A stretch of DNA of 45,962 nt from Oscillospiraceae bacterium (lineage in GTDB: Bacteria > Bacillota > Clostridia > Oscillospirales > Oscillospiraceae), in assembly GCA_021205095.1 (NCBI GenBank), contig JAJPYE010000027.1, forward strand, positions 10,627 through 56,588, in the 5' to 3' direction. The notes below the pieces were generated by a model. It was not told the origin of the DNA. It did no database searches and saw only the letters and a list, made by a program, of their open reading frames with translations. Shown piece after piece: positions 26,243-35,789 of the stretch; position 1 is the stretch's first letter, and every line of letters begins with the position of its first letter. Made by a program: the position numbers and the translations under genes.

Positions 26243-27640
26243 TCACCCCTCACCCGCCGGGGTGTCCTCCTTGGGAAGGGTTTTGAAGAAGCGGAGCAGG
26301 AACCAGATGGAGGGGAGAAGGGCCAGAATATAGGCCAGAGGCTGGGCCTCCTGGATGCCGGCAAGGCCCCGGAGGCGGACGAGGATCAAAAGCAGGGGGA
26401 TGAACAGCAGCCCGCCTCGGAGAGCGGACAGGATAGCCGCGCCCCCCTTGTGGCCGGTGCTTTGGTAGAGCATTTCCGTCACCATGCAAATGGGCAGGAA
26501 AAGCTGGGCTACGCAGTACAGCCGCAGGGCGCGGGTGCCGATGGCAATGACCGTGGGGTCATCCCGAAACAGGCCGATCAGCCCCCCGGAGAAGAGCAGC
26601 ACCACCACGGCGGCTACGGCCATCAGCCCCTCCGATAAGGCCACGGTGAACCAGAAGGCCCGCCGCACCCGGCCATGCTTTTTCGCGCCGTAGTTGAAGC
26701 CGCAGATGGGCTGGAACCCCTGGCCCACCCCCAGGGCGATAGAGAACACGAAAAATCCGATGCGGGAGACGATGCTCATGGCGGCCACGGCCTCGTCCCC
26801 ATAGGCCCCGGCGCAGTCGTTCAGAAGAATGGTGGCCAGGCTGTTCAGGCCCTGTCGCAGAAGGCTGGGAAAGCCGGTGGCCAAAATTTCCGGCACCAGC
26901 CGCCCCTTCAGCGCCACCGCCCGGAGGGAGATGGGGGTGGAGGTCTTGCCCCGCAGGAACATACTCAGCAGGACGAAAAAGCTGATAATCTGGCTCAGGG
27001 CCGTGGAAAGCCCCGCCCCGGCAATGCCCATGTCCAGTGCAAACATGAAAATGGGATCGCCTACGATATTCAATATCGCGCCGGTCAAAAGTCCCGCCAT
27101 GCCCAGGGAGGCCTTGCCCTCATAGCGGAGGATATTGTTCATCACGAACACGGCGGTCATGAACGGGGTGGCCAGAAGAATATAGGAAATATAGGTCTTG
27201 GCGTAGGGGGCCGCCGTCTCCGTGCTGCCCAGAAGCATGACCAGGGGGTCGAGAAACAAAAAGCATCCCACAGCCAGCAAAAGCCCGGCTCCCAGAGCCA
27301 GAAAGAAGCCGGTGGAGGCGGTTGTCACCGCGTCCGCCCTGTCCCGGCGGCCCAGCTCGCGGGAAATGAGACTGCCGGAGCCCTGGCCTATCATAAAACC
27401 GATGGCCTGGATGATGGACATAAACCCGAATACCACCCCCACTGCCGCGCTGGCGCTGTTGCCAAGCTGCCCCACAAAGGCGGTGTCCACCAGGTTATAG
27501 ATGTTTGTCACCATCATGCTGACGATGGTGGGAATGGACATCCGCACCACCAGCGAGGGGATGGAGGACTGTGTCATCCGCTCATATTGGGCGCGCTCCC
27601 GATCCTCTCCTGTTGCCGGTGTGTTTTCCTTCTTTTTCAT
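26243..27640 (-). CDS. MATE family multidrug efflux transporter
   Basis: The 465-residue protein has twelve predicted membrane helices in two similar halves, with MATE-typical openings (SIPSLVVRMSIPTIVSMMVTNIYNLVDTAFVG and, in the second half, LVPEILATGFPSLLRQGLNS). It should export cationic or hydrophobic compounds using a Na+ or H+ gradient; the substrate cannot be read from sequence. It lies downstream of tdk on the same strand, with a stem-loop between them. Confidence 0.93.
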   Translation of the reverse strand: MKKKENTPATGEDRERAQYERMTQSSIPSLVVRMSIPTIVSMMVTNIYNLVDTAFVGQLGNSASAAVGVVFGFMSIIQAIGFMIGQGSGSLISRELGRRDRADAVTTASTGFFLALGAGLLLAVGCFLFLDPLVMLLGSTETAAPYAKTYISYILLATPFMTAVFVMNNILRYEGKASLGMAGLLTGAILNIVGDPIFMFALDMGIAGAGLSTALSQIISFFVLLSMFLRGKTSTPISLRAVALKGRLVPEILATGFPSLLRQGLNSLATILLNDCAGAYGDEAVAAMSIVSRIGFFVFSIALGVGQGFQPICGFNYGAKKHGRVRRAFWFTVALSEGLMAVAAVVVLLFSGGLIGLFRDDPTVIAIGTRALRLYCVAQLFLPICMVTEMLYQSTGHKGGAAILSALRGGLLFIPLLLILVRLRGLAGIQEAQPLAYILALLPSIWFLLRFFKTLPKEDTPAGEG

Positions 27641-27688
27641 TTTTAATGCCGTCTCCTGTCTTCTGCGCTGTAAAGCGCCGTATATGAA

Positions 27689-27714
27689 AGGGCCGTGTCC
27701 TTCGACGCGGCCCT
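27689..27714 (-). terminator. Stem-loop between tdk and the MATE gene
   Basis: An 11-bp stem with one mismatch (27689-27699 with 27704-27714) follows tdk; a second small hairpin is at 27665-27678. The T-run on the minus strand is weak, so termination is probably partial and the MATE gene may be read through. Confidence 0.55.
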
Positions 27715-27736
27715 GAAAGTTTCGGGTGCTTGCGGG

Positions 27737-28333
27737 TTACTGTTCCTGTGCCTGCTCTTGTGCCTGCTCCTGGATTTTTCGCGTCCAGCACTGGTGGCAC
27801 ATGGCGGTGTAGCTCTCGTTGCCGCCCAGCATGACCTGCTGGCCCTCTGTGAGGATGCGACCGTTTTCGTCCAGGCGGGCATTCACCACCGCCTTCCGAC
27901 CGCAGGTGCAGATGGTCTTGATTTCCGTGATGGAATCGGCCACCTCCATCAGCCGCCGGGCACCGGGGAACAGGTGGGTGAGAAAATCAGTCCGTAGTCC
28001 GAAGCAAAGCACCGGCACGTCTGCCTGATCCACGATCTCCCGGAGCTGGTCGATCTGAGCCGGCGTGAAAAACTGGGCCTCGTCTGCGATAATCACGTCG
28101 CACCATCCGGCAGTTTGATACAGGTCGCCGAGGTTATCCTCCGGGGCGATCACGTCCCCCTGACATTCCAGGCCGATGCGGGAGCGGATGATGTCCGCCC
28201 CGTCGCGGGTGTCCGTGGCGGGCTTTATGAGCCAGCAGCGCATACCCTGCTCCTCGTAGTTGAATTTTGTGATAAGAGCCTGGGCGGATTTGGACGAACC
28301 CATCGCCCCATATTTGAAGTATAGCTTAGCCAT
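27737..28333 (-). CDS. tdk: Thymidine kinase
   Basis: A type II thymidine kinase of 198 residues that phosphorylates salvaged thymidine. P-loop GAMGSSKS, the catalytic DEAQFF, and zinc-binding cysteine pairs (CTCG and CHQC) are present. The C-terminus has a repetitive QEQAQEQAQEQ tail from a short DNA repeat at about 27740-27775. The frame is open well upstream, but the ATG at 28333 has a GGAGGA site and lies within the last codons of udk (eight-base overlap), implying translational coupling. Confidence 0.94.
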   Translation of the reverse strand: MAKLYFKYGAMGSSKSAQALITKFNYEEQGMRCWLIKPATDTRDGADIIRSRIGLECQGDVIAPEDNLGDLYQTAGWCDVIIADEAQFFTPAQIDQLREIVDQADVPVLCFGLRTDFLTHLFPGARRLMEVADSITEIKTICTCGRKAVVNARLDENGRILTEGQQVMLGGNESYTAMCHQCWTRKIQEQAQEQAQEQ

Positions 28334-28958
28334 TTTGTTTTTCCTCCTCCAGATGTGCCCGTATGCGCTCAATGAGCAGGGCCATGGCCACCTCGTTGTG
28401 TCCGCCCTCCGGGATGATGATGTCCGCCTGGCGGCGGGACGGCTCCACATATTGCTCATGCATGGGCTTCACGGTGGTCAGATATTGGTTTACCACGGAT
28501 TCCAGGCTCCGGCCCCTGTCCCGCACGTCCCGGACGATGCGCCGCAGGATACGGACGTCCGCGTCCGCGTCCACAAATACCTTGATGTCCAGCATATCGC
28601 ACAGGGCGGCGCTTTGCAAAATCAGGATGCCCTCCACCAGCACCACCGGGGCGGGCTGGATAAGCTGGGTCTGAGCCGCCCGGTTGTGGACGGCGTAATC
28701 ATATACCGGGCAGGCCACCGCCCGTCCCTGGCGCAGAAGGGCCAGATGCTCCGCCAGAAGCTCCGTGTCAAAGGCGTCCGGCTGGTCATAATTGAGTCTG
28801 GCCCGTTCCTCCAGCGTCAGACTGTCGTGGGCCTTATAGTAGTTATCGTGATACAGGGTGCATATATCGCTCCCAAACCGCCGCTGAAGGCGGCGGGTGA
28901 TGGTGGTCTTGCCGCTGCCGATCCCTCCGGCGATGCCAATGGTCAGAACATTTCCCAT
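28326..28958 (-). CDS. udk: Uridine kinase
   Basis: The 210-residue kinase converts uridine and cytidine to their monophosphates. Features: P-loop GGIGSGKTT, DNYYKAHDSL, the NYDQPDAFD nucleoside motif, and the VVLVEGILIL Walker B strand. The ATG at 28958 is chosen for GGAGG eight bases upstream. It is first in the udk-tdk-MATE unit, whose promoter faces that of the nucleoside importer. Confidence 0.93.
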   Translation of the reverse strand: MGNVLTIGIAGGIGSGKTTITRRLQRRFGSDICTLYHDNYYKAHDSLTLEERARLNYDQPDAFDTELLAEHLALLRQGRAVACPVYDYAVHNRAAQTQLIQPAPVVLVEGILILQSAALCDMLDIKVFVDADADVRILRRIVRDVRDRGRSLESVVNQYLTTVKPMHEQYVEPSRRQADIIIPEGGHNEVAMALLIERIRAHLEEEKQNG

Positions 28959-28992
28959 ACCGCGCACCTCCTGCGTCCGCTTTTATGTTAGG

Positions 28993-29021
28993 ATTATAGC
29001 ACGATTTGGGGCTTCCTGCAA
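28993..29021 (-). promoter_or_regulatory. Promoter of the udk-tdk-MATE unit
   Basis: TTGCAG (complement of 29016-29021), a 17-base spacer and TATAAT (complement of 28993-28998). It is divergent from the importer promoter about 100 bases away. Confidence 0.72.
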
Positions 29022-29117
29022 GGATGACCGGGGAAAAGGGGAACGGGGTATGGATGAATTTTAAAAAATGCTTCAAAAAATCGTGAAATTTTTGTTTCCA
29101 GTTTGTCAGGTGAACGC

Positions 29118-29146
29118 TTGAAGTCTGGGCGTGGACATGGTATAAT
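29118..29146 (+). promoter_or_regulatory. Promoter of the BMP-type nucleoside importer
   Basis: TTGAAG at 29118-29123, a 17-base spacer and TATAAT at 29141-29146. I see no purine riboswitch in the leader. Confidence 0.75.
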
Positions 29147-29209
29147 TTAGATTGTTCGGGCAAACCGAAACATTGGATGAAATCAAAATTTATTTTAAGG
29201 AGGACAACC

Positions 29210-30475
29210 ATGAAAAAGACACTTGCACTGCTTCTGGCTCTCTGCATGATCTTTGGCCTGATGGCGGGCTGCTCCAGCAGCTCTGACGAGACCGAGGAGA
29301 CCGAGACCGAAGAGACCGTTGAGGAAGCCGCTGAGGCTGAGGAGACGGAAGAGGCCGCCGATGAGGCGGAAGAGACCGAGGAAACCGCTGAGGCTGAAGA
29401 AGAGACCGAAGAGGTCGCTGAGATCGCCAGCGCGGACGACATTGCCGACACCATGACCTCTGACGACGGCACCTATGAGCTTGCGTTCGTTACCGACGTG
29501 GGCCAGCTCAAGGACAAGTCCTTCAACCAGGGCACCTGGGACGGCGTGAAGCTCTATGCTTATGAAAACGGCCTGTCCTACAAGTACTATCAGCCCGCCA
29601 ACGGCTCCGAGGCTACGGACGATGACCGCTATGACGCCATGGCCAGCGCCTGCGAGAACGGCGCGAAGGTCGTTGTCTGCGCCGGTTATCTTCAGGAGGC
29701 CGCGCTGACTCAGGCTGCTATCGCCTATCCCGACGTGCAGTTCATCTTCATCGACGGCTATGCTCTGTATGATGAGGACGGCAACGTGCTGACCAACGTG
29801 GCCGGCATCGCCTTCCAGGAGGAGCAGAGCGGCTACTTCGCCGGTTATGCTGTTGTTGCTGAGGGCTACACCAGCCTTGGCTTCTGCGGCGGCGGCGGCG
29901 GCACCAACTCTGCTTGCTGCCGGTATGGCTATGGCTTCCTCCAGGGCGCTGAGGCTGCGGCTGAGGCTCTGGGCGTGGAAGTCACCATCAACTACTCCTG
30001 GCTGTATGGCTCCAGCTTCCAGGCTTCCCCGGAGCTGCAGACCATGGCCAGCGGCTGGTATGAAAACGGCACAGAGATCATCTTCGCCTGCGGCGGCTCC
30101 ATGTTCGACTCCATCGTCGCGGCTGCCGCTGAGAACGACGGTGCTGTGATTGGCGTGGATGTTGACCAGTCCTATGAGTCCGACACCGTTGTTACCTCCG
30201 CTCTGAAGGGCCTGAGCGCCGCTACGAGCTGGGCCATCGGCAAGGATTATGACGGCGAGTGGGATGACATCGGCGGCACCAGCACCAGCCTGGGCGTGAA
30301 CGACGACGCCGTAGGCCTGCCCACCGATACCTGGAGCCTGGAGAACTTCTCTGTTGAGGATTATGAGGAGCTTCTGGCTGCGCTGAAGGACGGTAGCCTG
30401 GTTGTCAGCGCCGACTATCCTGAGAGCGTCGCCGACCTGACCTTCGACTACGTCACCGTCAACTACATCGAGTGA
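29210..30475 (+). CDS. BMP-family substrate-binding lipoprotein of a nucleoside ABC importer
   Basis: The 421-residue lipoprotein has lipobox LMAGC (C20) and then about 65 residues made almost only of Glu, Thr, Ala and Asp. The ligand domain is of the basic-membrane-protein/PnrA type (LAFVTDVGQLKDKSFNQGTWDG, GYFAGYAVV, GVDVDQSYES). Relatives bind purine or pyrimidine nucleosides. ATG 29210 has AAGGAGGACAACC before it. It is followed by a strong hairpin and the rest of the transporter, and lies back to back with the nucleoside kinases udk and tdk. Confidence 0.93.
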   Translation: MKKTLALLLALCMIFGLMAGCSSSSDETEETETEETVEEAAEAEETEEAADEAEETEETAEAEEETEEVAEIASADDIADTMTSDDGTYELAFVTDVGQLKDKSFNQGTWDGVKLYAYENGLSYKYYQPANGSEATDDDRYDAMASACENGAKVVVCAGYLQEAALTQAAIAYPDVQFIFIDGYALYDEDGNVLTNVAGIAFQEEQSGYFAGYAVVAEGYTSLGFCGGGGGTNSACCRYGYGFLQGAEAAAEALGVEVTINYSWLYGSSFQASPELQTMASGWYENGTEIIFACGGSMFDSIVAAAAENDGAVIGVDVDQSYESDTVVTSALKGLSAATSWAIGKDYDGEWDDIGGTSTSLGVNDDAVGLPTDTWSLENFSVEDYEELLAALKDGSLVVSADYPESVADLTFDYVTVNYIE

Positions 30476-30488
30476 TATTCCAAGAACC

Positions 30489-30520
30489 AAAAAAGACCAG
30501 GCATCCGCCTGGTCTTTTTT
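30489..30520 (+). terminator. Terminator or partial terminator between binding protein and ATPase
   Basis: A perfect 14-bp stem (30489-30502 with 30507-30520) with an ATCC loop ends in six T. Since the ATPase and permease genes follow without an obvious promoter, it probably lets a fraction of polymerase through, so the binding protein is made in excess. Confidence 0.85.
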
Positions 30521-30569
30521 GAAATAGTGTCCGCCCTGTGAGGGGCGGCTTTTGAGAGGGGGAAAGGCA

Positions 30570-32132
30570 TTGCCTGACAGCGAACATACTGAAAGCGAAT
30601 ATATCATCGAAATGCTCCATATCACCAAGGAGTTTCCGGGGATTATCGCAAACGACGATATAACCCTTCAGCTTCGCCGGGGAGAGATACACGCCCTTCT
30701 GGGGGAGAACGGCGCGGGCAAATCCACGCTGATGAGCGTGCTGTTCGGCCTGTATCAGCCGGAGGCCGGGGAGATTCGGAAAAACGGGCAGACCGTGAAG
30801 ATCAACAGCCCCAACGACGCCACCGCCCTGCACATTGGCATGGTGCATCAGCACTTCCAGCTTGTGGAGGTGTTTACCGTCCTGGACAACATCATCCTGG
30901 GGGCGGAAGACACGAGGCTTGGCTTTTTGCAGAAAAAGGAGGCCCGGAAGCGGGTAGAGGCTCTGGAGGAGCAATACGGCCTGCACGTTGACCTGGACGC
31001 GAAGATTGAGGACATCACCGTGGGGATGCAGCAGCGGGTGGAAATCCTGAAAATGCTCTATCGGGACAATGAGATCCTGATATTTGACGAACCCACTGCC
31101 GTCCTGACGCCCCAGGAAATTGAAGAGCTGATGCACACCATGCGAAACCTGACCAAAGAGGGCAAGAGCATTTTGTTCATCTCTCATAAGCTCAACGAGA
31201 TTATGGAGGTCTCCGACCGGGTCACGGTGCTGCGCAAGGGAAAATATGTGGGGACTATCGACACCAAAGCCACCTCCAAGGAGGAGCTGTCCCGCATGAT
31301 GGTGGGCCGTCCCGTTCAGCTTGTGGTGGAAAAAGGCCCCGCCCAGCCCAAGGAGCCGATTCTGATGCTGGAAAACTTCTCCGTTCCCTCCCATCTGCAC
31401 AAGGGGGACGCAGTGAAGGACGTTTCCTTTACCGTCCACGCAGGGGAGATTGTCTGCGTCGCCGGTATCGACGGTAACGGCCAGACGGAGTTTGTTCAGG
31501 CCCTGACCGGGCTGGAGCGCTCCTCCGGCGGGACAATCACCCTCTGCGGTCAGGATGTGACCCACGCTTCCATCCGCAGCCGCAGCCAGACCGGCATGAG
31601 TCATATCCCGGAGGACAGACACAAGCACGGCCTGGTGCTGGATTACACCCTGGAGCAGAATCTGGTGCTGCAAAAATACTATGAGCCGCGCTTCCAGAAC
31701 CATGGCTTCATCCGCTTCGACGAGGTGCGCGCCTATGCCGAGCAGCTCATAGAGCAGTACGACGTCCGCTCTGGCCAGGGGCCTGTCACCATTGCCCGGA
31801 GCATGTCCGGCGGCAACCAGCAGAAGGCCATCGTGGCCAGAGAGATCGACCGGGATCTGCCGCTGATCGTGGCCGTCCAGCCCACCCGTGGCCTGGACGT
31901 GGGCGCTATCGAATACATCCACGGTCAGCTTGTGGCCCAGCGTGACGCGGGGAAGGCGGTGCTGCTGGTGTCTCTGGAGCTGGACGAGGTGATGAATCTG
32001 TCCGACCGCATCCTGGTCATGTACGAAGGAGAGATTGTGGGCGAGCTTGACCCCAAAACCACCACCGTGGAGGAGTTGGGCCTTTACATGGCCGGCGCCA
32101 AGCGGCAGAACAGGAAGGAGGAAAGCGCATGA
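30570..32132 (+). CDS. Nucleoside ABC importer ATPase with two fused nucleotide-binding domains
   Basis: The 520-residue protein is of the YufO/NupO and RbsA type. Domain 1 has an intact Walker [10 protein letters not shown] but a degenerate signature ([12 protein letters not shown]) typical of nucleoside importers. Domain 2 has a degenerate Walker A (GIDGNGQTE) and an intact signature ([14 protein letters not shown]) with [11 protein letters not shown] place the start at TTG 30570, because GAGGGGG sits seven bases upstream; another in-frame TTG at 30552 lacks a ribosome site. It overlaps the next gene by four bases. Confidence 0.93.
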   Translation: MPDSEHTESEYIIEMLHITKEFPGIIANDDITLQLRRGEIHALLGENGAGKSTLMSVLFGLYQPEAGEIRKNGQTVKINSPNDATALHIGMVHQHFQLVEVFTVLDNIILGAEDTRLGFLQKKEARKRVEALEEQYGLHVDLDAKIEDITVGMQQRVEILKMLYRDNEILIFDEPTAVLTPQEIEELMHTMRNLTKEGKSILFISHKLNEIMEVSDRVTVLRKGKYVGTIDTKATSKEELSRMMVGRPVQLVVEKGPAQPKEPILMLENFSVPSHLHKGDAVKDVSFTVHAGEIVCVAGIDGNGQTEFVQALTGLERSSGGTITLCGQDVTHASIRSRSQTGMSHIPEDRHKHGLVLDYTLEQNLVLQKYYEPRFQNHGFIRFDEVRAYAEQLIEQYDVRSGQGPVTIARSMSGGNQQKAIVAREIDRDLPLIVAVQPTRGLDVGAIEYIHGQLVAQRDAGKAVLLVSLELDEVMNLSDRILVMYEGEIVGELDPKTTTVEELGLYMAGAKRQNRKEESA

Positions 32133-33430
32133 AAAAGGACGGAAAGCTGGCTGCCTTCTGGCGGAAGGACGCCACCCGCACGGTCATGGCCTCGCTGATC
32201 TCCATTCTGATCGGTCTGGCGGTGGGGGCGGTGGTCATTCTTATCACCGGCCTGACCAGTGAAAGCCTTTCTCTGAAAAGCGCCTGGGAGGGCATACAGC
32301 TCATGGTGCTGGGTCTGTTCAGCACCGGGCGGGAGGCCGGAACCCTGACCTTCGGCTTCAACGGCACCAACATCGGCAATATGCTGTTCCGGGCCACGCC
32401 TCTCATTTTGACGGGCCTTTCCGTGGCGGTGGCGTTTAAAACGGGCCTGTTTAACATCGGTGCGCCGGGGCAGTATCTGGCCGGTACGGCGGCCACCCTG
32501 TTCATCGCCCTGGAGATCCCCTCCTCCGTGGTGCCGCCCTGGATCATCTGGATACTGGCCTTTTTGGGCGGCATGGCGGCGGGGGCCGTTTGGGGTGCTA
32601 TCCCTGGTATGCTGAAGGCGTTTTTGAACATCAACGAGGTGCTGGCCTGCATCATGACCAACTGGATTGCGGCCAACGTGGTCACATGGGTCTTTGACGT
32701 CAGCAACCTGAAAAACGTGGTGGAAAACACCAAGACCGGCTATATCTATAAGACCACCTATAATAACGTTCAAACACCCAAGATGGGGCTGGACAAGCTG
32801 TTTCCCGGCTCCCAGGTGAACGGCGGCATTATCATCGCCATTGTTTTGGCCATTCTGGTGTATATCATCCTGACCAAGACCACCTTCGGCTATGAGCTGA
32901 AGGCCTGCGGCGCGAACCGCTATGCGGCGAAATACGCCGGCATCAAGGACAAACGCAGTATCGTGCTGTCCATGGCCATCGCCGGGGCGCTGGCTGCCGC
33001 CGCCGGGTCGCTGTATTATCTCTCCGGCAACACGGAGTTTTACTGGTCAACCTATCAGTCTCTGCCGGACGCGGGTTTCACCGGCATCCCGGTGGCGCTG
33101 CTGGCGGCCAACAACCCCATCGGCGTTATATTCACCGCTCTGTTCATGTCCATGCTGGACATTGCGGGTTTGCAGCTTACGAACCTGACGGCCTATAACG
33201 AATACATCACCGACGTTATCATCGCCGTGATTGTGTATCTGTCCGCCTTCTCCCTGGTCATCAAGATGTGGATAAGCGGCAGGAAAAAGCGGGCCGTCGC
33301 CACGACGGATGCTCCTGCGGAGCCGGAAACTCTCGGCGAGGAGACAGAACCCGCCCCGGAGCAGACAGCGGAGGCTGCGGCGCAAACAGATGCGGCGGAA
33401 GAGGCCGGAAAGGAGGCCAGCGAGCAATGA
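32129..33430 (+). CDS. Nucleoside ABC importer permease 1
   Basis: A 433-residue BPD-type-2 permease (YufP/NupP-like) with about nine or ten membrane helices and family motifs PLILTGLSVAVAFKTGLFNIGAPGQ and LKACGANRYAAKYAGI. The last 45 residues (about 388-433) are Glu/Ala/Thr-rich and hydrophilic, an acidic cytoplasmic tail. ATGA overlaps join it to the ATPase before it and to the second permease after it, so the three are co-translated. Confidence 0.93.
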   Translation: MKKDGKLAAFWRKDATRTVMASLISILIGLAVGAVVILITGLTSESLSLKSAWEGIQLMVLGLFSTGREAGTLTFGFNGTNIGNMLFRATPLILTGLSVAVAFKTGLFNIGAPGQYLAGTAATLFIALEIPSSVVPPWIIWILAFLGGMAAGAVWGAIPGMLKAFLNINEVLACIMTNWIAANVVTWVFDVSNLKNVVENTKTGYIYKTTYNNVQTPKMGLDKLFPGSQVNGGIIIAIVLAILVYIILTKTTFGYELKACGANRYAAKYAGIKDKRSIVLSMAIAGALAAAAGSLYYLSGNTEFYWSTYQSLPDAGFTGIPVALLAANNPIGVIFTALFMSMLDIAGLQLTNLTAYNEYITDVIIAVIVYLSAFSLVIKMWISGRKKRAVATTDAPAEPETLGEETEPAPEQTAEAAAQTDAAEEAGKEASEQ

Positions 33431-34455
33431 GTTTTCTAATTCGTCAGACCCTGATTTATGCCGTTCCCCTGATGATCGTGGCCCTGGCCGGTGTGTTCGC
33501 CGAGCGGAGCGGTATCATTAACCTGGCGCTGGAGGGCATTATGATCTTCGGCGCGTTCGTGGGCGTGCTGTTTGTGCGGGTCATGCAGCAGGCCGGTGTG
33601 TTCGATGTGGCCAAGGAGATGAGCAACTACCTGGCCCTCCAGGGCTTCATGTGCCTGACCATGCTGGTGGCCGCCCTGCTGGGAGCGGTGTTCTCGCTGC
33701 TGTTGGCCTTTGCCGCCATCAATCTGAAGGCGGATCAGACCATCGGCGGCACGGCCCTGAACCTGCTGGCCCCGGCCCTGGTGCTGTTTCTCATCCGCAT
33801 TATCGCGAACCAGAACACACTGCAAATGGCAAGCGGCGACGCGGCAAGCTGGTTTATGATTAAAAAGGCCATGCTGGGTATCGATTCGGACACTTCGAAT
33901 TTCTTTGTGGATACATTTTTGAATAAGGTGTATCTTTCTACCTACATATGTATCATCGTTTTCATCGTCCTGTCCATCATTCTGTATAAGACCCGGTTCG
34001 GCCTGCGGCTCCGCTCCTGCGGTGAAAATCCACAGGCGGCGGATTCCCTGGGCATCAACGTGGTGCGTATGCGGTATACGGGCGTGGTCATATCCGGCGC
34101 CCTGGCCGGTATGGGCGGCTTTGTGTACGCCCTGACCACCACCAACTGCTCCGCCAACGGAGACGTGGCCGGGTTCGGCTTCCTGGCTCTGGCGGTTATG
34201 ATATTCGGCAACTGGAAGCCCCTGAACATCGCCGGAGCGTCCCTGCTGTTCGGCCTGTTCAAGTGCATCGCCGCCTCCTATTCCAGCATCGACATCAACG
34301 GCGACGGCATTTACGGCCTGACCACCATCGGCCTGAACGCCAACTTCTACCGCCTCCTGCCCTATGTCATTACCCTGCTGGTGCTGGCCTTCACCTCTAA
34401 AAACTCCCGCGCTCCCAAAGCGGAAGGTGTTCCCTACGATAAGGGACAGAGATAG
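33427..34455 (+). CDS. Nucleoside ABC importer permease 2
   Basis: The 342-residue partner permease (YufQ/NupQ-like) has about eight helices; LAGVFAERSGIINLALEGIM and LRSCGENPQAADSLGI are family motifs. The start is ATG 33427, overlapping the preceding stop; the frame is open further upstream inside permease 1. A strong terminator follows. Confidence 0.93.
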   Translation: MSFLIRQTLIYAVPLMIVALAGVFAERSGIINLALEGIMIFGAFVGVLFVRVMQQAGVFDVAKEMSNYLALQGFMCLTMLVAALLGAVFSLLLAFAAINLKADQTIGGTALNLLAPALVLFLIRIIANQNTLQMASGDAASWFMIKKAMLGIDSDTSNFFVDTFLNKVYLSTYICIIVFIVLSIILYKTRFGLRLRSCGENPQAADSLGINVVRMRYTGVVISGALAGMGGFVYALTTTNCSANGDVAGFGFLALAVMIFGNWKPLNIAGASLLFGLFKCIAASYSSIDINGDGIYGLTTIGLNANFYRLLPYVITLLVLAFTSKNSRAPKAEGVPYDKGQR

Positions 34456-34467
34456 AAGGCAGAAAAC

Positions 34468-34505
34468 AAAAATACGGCAGTCCGTTTTGGACTGCCGTAT
34501 TTTTT
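34468..34505. terminator. Bidirectional terminator between the importer and the DUF3048 gene
   Basis: A 16-bp perfect stem (34468-34483 with 34489-34504) begins with A5 and ends with T5-6, so it can stop transcription of both convergent units. Confidence 0.9.
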
Positions 34506-34514
34506 GGATATTGT

Positions 34515-35630
34515 TTACTCGAATGTGATCGGTCTTGTGTCGCCTACCAGGCAGATGTAGGTTTTGCCTACGCCCAGGTCAAGCTGGGAGCCGTCGGTGT
34601 TTGTGAGAACCAGGGGATCGTACATATCGCCCTTTTCCCAGTTTATCTCGATGTACTTGCCGCCGCAGGCGAAATAGCCGGTGCCGCCGGTCAGGTCATA
34701 GGCCTGACGGCCATCGTCATCCCTGGTGTATTGCAGGGTGGGGAGGATGACGATGTTCGTGACCGTCACCTGCTCGCCGGTGTTTTCGTCAATGTATGGG
34801 TCGCCGCCGAAGAAATAGACGGCGTAGGTGCCGGTGGCCTCGTCATAGACGAATTCTGTATCCTTATAGCTGGAGAAGGACACGGTGACATCCGTGGCGC
34901 TGTCTCCGTCGGGGGTTCCGTCCTCTGTAAAGGTATAGGGGGAGACGAAGTCGCTCTCATGGCTGGTGCGTTTGGTGGTGGTCTCCAGATAGCCCTCGAT
35001 CAGGTCGCTGGAGGTGTACATACTGTGTTCGGTGCCGACGTTATTCAGCCGGTAGCTGTCCCGCCAATAGAGGCTGTCGCCGATGGTCAGGAAGTTGATG
35101 GACTCATACCCCGTGTCGCTGAGCAGATTCAGAGCGTAGCTGCTGCCGCCTGCGTGAACCATCAGCGCGTCGAATCCCATGGCCAGCAGGGTGAAATATT
35201 CCCGCGTGGAACGGATGGTTCCCAGATTCCCCACGCCGGAGATGTCCTGATAGAGGGCCATGATGCGGGTAATGCCCCCCTCCTCCGTGGCCTCAATGAG
35301 CATATCCGCGCTGCCGTTGCCGCTCTGGGGCAGGGATATTTTCAGCAGGTTCAGCATAACGGCGATGGGCCGGTTGGCGGAGATGTCTGTGTCTGTCACC
35401 TCCCCGGTCAGGGGGTTCGTATAAATCTGATTTTCGTCGGCGACGGTTTGGGTTTCCTCTGCCGTTTCGGTTTCGGGCTCGGTTTCGGTTTTGGTTTCGG
35501 ACTGGGCGGCCTCCTGCACGGTCTCCGATACCTGCGTTTGGACGGATTCTTCCTCCGCCCCGCTGCTCCCGCAGGCTGTCATAGCCAGCAGAAGCGCCGC
35601 AGCCAGCAGCAGTGTGATCCATTTCTTCAT
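34515..35630 (-). CDS. DUF3048 (YerB-like) lipoprotein
   Basis: The 371-residue lipoprotein has lipobox LAMTAC (C20) followed by an acidic Glu/Thr linker. The DUF3048 domain shows NPLTGE, RPIAVMLNLL, SADMLIEATEEGGITRIMALYQD and GTIRSTREYF, and ends with a DUF3048_C region (YDLTGGTGYFACGGKYIEINW). Its function is unknown; the domain was noticed in Bacillus YerB. ATG 35630 is preceded by AAAGGAGG at a 10-base spacing; the longer frame to 35789 is ignored. Confidence 0.9.
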   Translation of the reverse strand: MKKWITLLLAAALLLAMTACGSSGAEEESVQTQVSETVQEAAQSETKTETEPETETAEETQTVADENQIYTNPLTGEVTDTDISANRPIAVMLNLLKISLPQSGNGSADMLIEATEEGGITRIMALYQDISGVGNLGTIRSTREYFTLLAMGFDALMVHAGGSSYALNLLSDTGYESINFLTIGDSLYWRDSYRLNNVGTEHSMYTSSDLIEGYLETTTKRTSHESDFVSPYTFTEDGTPDGDSATDVTVSFSSYKDTEFVYDEATGTYAVYFFGGDPYIDENTGEQVTVTNIVILPTLQYTRDDDGRQAYDLTGGTGYFACGGKYIEINWEKGDMYDPLVLTNTDGSQLDLGVGKTYICLVGDTRPITFE

Positions 35631-35750
35631 AATAGTTGTTCCTCCTTTAAAAAAGATAGGGAAACGGTCGCGGCAGATGGCTGGGACTATCTCCGACTCA
35701 AAGTCGAAGCTGTAAGAATGGGAGAAAATGGTTCGACGCTGTTTTCCAGG

Positions 35751-35778
35751 GACTGACGCGTCCATGGAAGCGTCAGTC
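35751..35778. repeat. Inverted repeat at the edge of the methyltransferase remnant
   Basis: GACTGACGC (35751-35759) and GCGTCAGTC (35770-35778) are perfect inverted copies around a TCCATGGA core. There is no T-run. It lies 12 bases beyond the premature end of the methyltransferase frame and may mark the deletion or insertion scar. Confidence 0.6.
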
Positions 35779-35789
35779 AACCGCCTCAC

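Noticed and set aside
29147-29209. A purine riboswitch in the leader of the nucleoside importer
   Set aside because: The leader is only about 60 bases and has none of the conserved aptamer sequence.
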